Below are positions 20,801 to 22,039 of a DNA stretch of 22,039 nucleotides, in pieces. This DNA is from a virus, in IMG/VR virus record IMGVR_UViG_3300020452_000743, positions 1 through 22,039 of that record; one strand, given 5' to 3'. How positions within the stretch are numbered: position 1 is the stretch's first letter; every line of letters begins with the position of its first letter. The position numbers were made by a program, and so were the translations under genes. The notes beneath the pieces are model-generated. The model saw only the letters and a program-made list of their open reading frames with translations. It ran no database searches and was not told the origin of the DNA.

Positions 20801-21594
20801 ACACTAACAAATCAGCATATAAACTAGATGGATTCGGTCCAGTCTATTGTCTTAATCTCGATGAACAACCAGAGAGATGGCAATACATGGAGTCTCAGTT
20901 TAAGTACTGGCAGATAACTGATTATCAACGTGTCTCTGCTTATGATGGGCGTGATGATGACCTTAGTGATATTATTAAGGGTCGTTATCCTGATATGATG
21001 TCTGGTGGGGAGATAGGATGTATTACATCACACCTCAAAGCAATCAAACACTTCTATGAGGAGACTGATAAACCATATGCAATCATGATGGAAGATGATT
21101 GTAATTTAGATACCGTACAATTTTGGAATTTTAATTGGAATGATTTTGTAGCACATCTTCCATATGATTATGATGTGGTACAACTAGCAATCATATGTAC
21201 TGGAGATATACATGTTAAGTTACATAGGAGATTTGTCAATGACTTCTCTACTGCTTGTTATATGATTACAAGACATCATGCTGCTAAGTTGCTTAAGTAT
21301 CATGTGAAGGGAGTTGATAAGTATCGTTTAGATAATGGTGTTAAACCAAGACCAGTTGCAGATGATTTGATTTATAATTCTGGTGCAACATTCTCTACAC
21401 CTATCCTACTCTATAGATTAGAGTTAGGATCTTCTATACATCCAGAGCATATAGATTCATTCCATAGAGCAAGTCATGATGGTATATTGAACTGGTGGCA
21501 GCAACAGGGAGCAACTCTTGACGTTAAGACTTTAACTGATTATGATCCATACCTAGGTAAAGTAAGTGATCCTGGTGGTAATCCAGGCGGTTAA
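20791..21594 (+). CDS. GT25-family glycosyltransferase
   Basis: 267 residues. PVYCLNLDEQPERWQYMESQF, VSAYDGRDDD, GEIGCITSHLKAIKHFYE and IMMEDDCNL are in the order of the GT25 (LPS galactosyltransferase/procollagen galactosyltransferase-like) domain; the EDD carries the metal-binding acid. FSTACYMITRHHAAKLL and PVADDLIYN are the downstream GT25 blocks. GT25 enzymes usually transfer galactose or glucose to lipopolysaccharide or hydroxylysine. The last gene of the glycan operon, it ends in a glycine/proline tail and is followed by no clear terminator. It overlaps the previous gene by 10 nt. Its exact sugar is unknown. Confidence 0.85.
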   Translation: MVLDTNKSAYKLDGFGPVYCLNLDEQPERWQYMESQFKYWQITDYQRVSAYDGRDDDLSDIIKGRYPDMMSGGEIGCITSHLKAIKHFYEETDKPYAIMMEDDCNLDTVQFWNFNWNDFVAHLPYDYDVVQLAIICTGDIHVKLHRRFVNDFSTACYMITRHHAAKLLKYHVKGVDKYRLDNGVKPRPVADDLIYNSGATFSTPILLYRLELGSSIHPEHIDSFHRASHDGILNWWQQQGATLDVKTLTDYDPYLGKVSDPGGNPGG

Positions 21595-21609
21595 CCGTAT
21601 TCTAGGTGC

Positions 21610-21638
21610 TTGACAGGTCTTTGTGTGAATGGTAAGAT
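21610..21638 (+). promoter_or_regulatory. Sigma70-type promoter, TTGACA-17-TAAGAT
   Basis: A perfect -35 TTGACA (21610-21615) and TAAGAT (21633-21638, 4/6) are 17 nt apart, with TGG before the -10 (extended -10). The expected start is near 21645, at the edge of the palindrome that precedes the late promoter. It faces the exported-protein gene at 21803. Confidence 0.6.
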
Positions 21639-21645
21639 GTATTCG

Positions 21646-21667
21646 CAACTGTCACATGTGCCAGTTG
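21646..21667 (+). other. Palindrome/hairpin between early- and late-type promoters
   Basis: CAACTG (21646-21651) and CAGTTG (21662-21667) flank the palindrome CACATGTG, with one mismatched base on each side. It lies where the early transcript should begin and abuts the late box. It could be an mRNA 5' hairpin or a protein-binding site. Confidence 0.45.
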
Positions 21668-21675
21668 TATAAATA
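21668..21675 (+). promoter_or_regulatory. T4-type late promoter TATAAATA
   Basis: Exact 8/8 match to the T4 late box, intergenic, ahead of the exported-protein gene. Transcription should start near 21681. It is the only exact copy noticed outside coding sequence in the window and supports T4-like late expression for a structural or surface gene. Confidence 0.7.
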
Positions 21676-21703
21676 AAACTGATACAAAGGACTCGAAACT
21701 ATC

Positions 21704-21777
21704 GTACCCCTGTGTAGATGTTACTAAAGTACCCCATGTCGGGGGTGCTACCATCCGCAAGGGTTTTTTTAGTGCCC
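21704..21777 (+). promoter_or_regulatory. Structured leader with alternative hairpins and a T-run
   Basis: GTACCCC occurs twice (21704-21710, 21729-21735). ACCCC can pair with GGGGGT (21741-21746). Alternatively ACTAAA..ACCC (21723-21734) pairs with GGGT...TTTAGT (21761-21773), or GGGTGCTA (21743-21750) with TAGTGCCC (21770-21777, two wobbles). Seven T lie at 21764-21770. The foldings exclude one another, as in an attenuator, but a conventional terminator stem just before the T-run is weak. Confidence 0.45.
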
Positions 21778-21802
21778 TATGCGAGATACTTTTTAAACAA
21801 TC

Positions 21803-22039
21803 ATGTCAATCAAATCAACAATCGCTGCTTTGGCAGCATCTCCATTCTTATTCGCTGGTGCAGCTTTTGCTGGTCCATATGTGAATGTAGAGAGCAATCT
21901 TTCATATCCTGACGGAGAGTACTCTGCAACAGCTACAGATATTCATATCGGTTTTGAAGGCGGTTCAGGTAAAGTTGCTTACTATGTTCAAGGTGGTCCT
22001 TCATTGAACCATGCTGACGCTACTGACGATACAGAAACA
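21803..22039 (+). CDS. Exported protein, probable outer-membrane beta-barrel or surface protein (3'-partial)
   Basis: 79 codons are in the window and the frame is still open at the right edge. The N-terminus MSIKSTIAALAASPFLFAGA is a clear Sec signal peptide, with cleavage likely after AAFA (before GPYVNVES). The mature part alternates polar and hydrophobic residues (YVNVESNLSY, ATDIHIGFEGG, GKVAYYVQGG), a beta-strand pattern seen in outer-membrane barrels. Cyanophages are known to carry porin-like genes; whether this is one cannot be decided from the fragment. It follows both an early- and a late-type promoter with a structured leader, so expression appears specially controlled. No Shine-Dalgarno is evident before the ATG. 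Confidence 0.7.
   Translation, partial: MSIKSTIAALAASPFLFAGAAFAGPYVNVESNLSYPDGEYSATATDIHIGFEGGSGKVAYYVQGGPSLNHADATDDTET

Noticed and set aside
1-22039. CRISPR array, insertion sequence or integration site
   Set aside because: No regularly spaced repeats, transposase, terminal inverted repeats or tRNA-linked att-like duplications were seen.

Overview
The window looks like part of a T4-like marine myovirus, most likely a cyanophage of Synechococcus or Prochlorococcus. The sequence reasons are: low GC, dense mostly one-strand genes with 1-14 nt overlaps, class Ia nrdA-nrdB in tandem, a TATAAATA T4-type late promoter beside host sigma70-type promoters, many small hypothetical genes, 2-oxoglutarate/Fe(II) oxygenases, and a large nucleotide-sugar and glycosyltransferase block. 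Host and genus are inferred from gene content; no database was consulted.

Layout. (1) 1-4122: ribonucleotide reductase (nrdA, 5' end outside the window; nrdB), a tiny membrane peptide, a phosphomannomutase-like HAD enzyme and a GIY-YIG nuclease-like protein. (2) 4034-6876: small genes from a near-consensus promoter, including a SleB-like cell-wall hydrolase. Next comes a perfect consensus promoter (TTGACA-17-TATAAT) driving a highly structured RNA of about 160 nt ahead of a cupin/JmjC-like gene, then a zinc-ribbon protein and two hypotheticals. (3) 6878-13004: an oxygenase island with six recognisable 2OG-Fe(II) oxygenases and one related protein lacking their metal ligands. A radical SAM protein sits among them. 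The last three genes of the island lie on the minus strand and meet the plus-strand genes head-on, with overlapping 3' ends. (4) 13064-21594: a tight ten-gene plus-strand glycan operon behind one promoter: GDP-mannose dehydratase, GDP-fucose synthase, GT11 fucosyltransferase, GT6 (ABO-family) transferase, two paralogous 'GQPR' putative transferases, a HAD-nucleotidyltransferase fusion, a GDPD-like phosphodiesterase, a GT4-like and a GT25-like transferase. (5) 21595-22039: tandem early-type and late-type promoters, a structured leader, and the start of an exported, probable outer-membrane or surface protein.

How the genes may work together (inference). nrdAB supplies deoxynucleotides for phage replication. 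The phosphomannomutase-like enzyme, Gmd and Fcl would provide GDP-L-fucose. GT11 would add alpha-1,2-fucose, and GT6 could then add a hexose to the fucosylated acceptor, the order of steps used for ABO-type antigens. The other transferases and the phosphodiesterase would finish or decorate a surface glycan, on the infected host or on virion proteins. The oxygenases and radical SAM enzyme next door may act on the same glycan, on phage structural proteins or on a host target. The window does not show which.

The most notable signals are the blood-group-like fucose/GT6 module, the structured RNA with its perfect promoter, the dense and partly degenerate oxygenase island, six sigma70-type promoters all with exactly 17-nt spacers, and the double-promoter structured leader at the right end.
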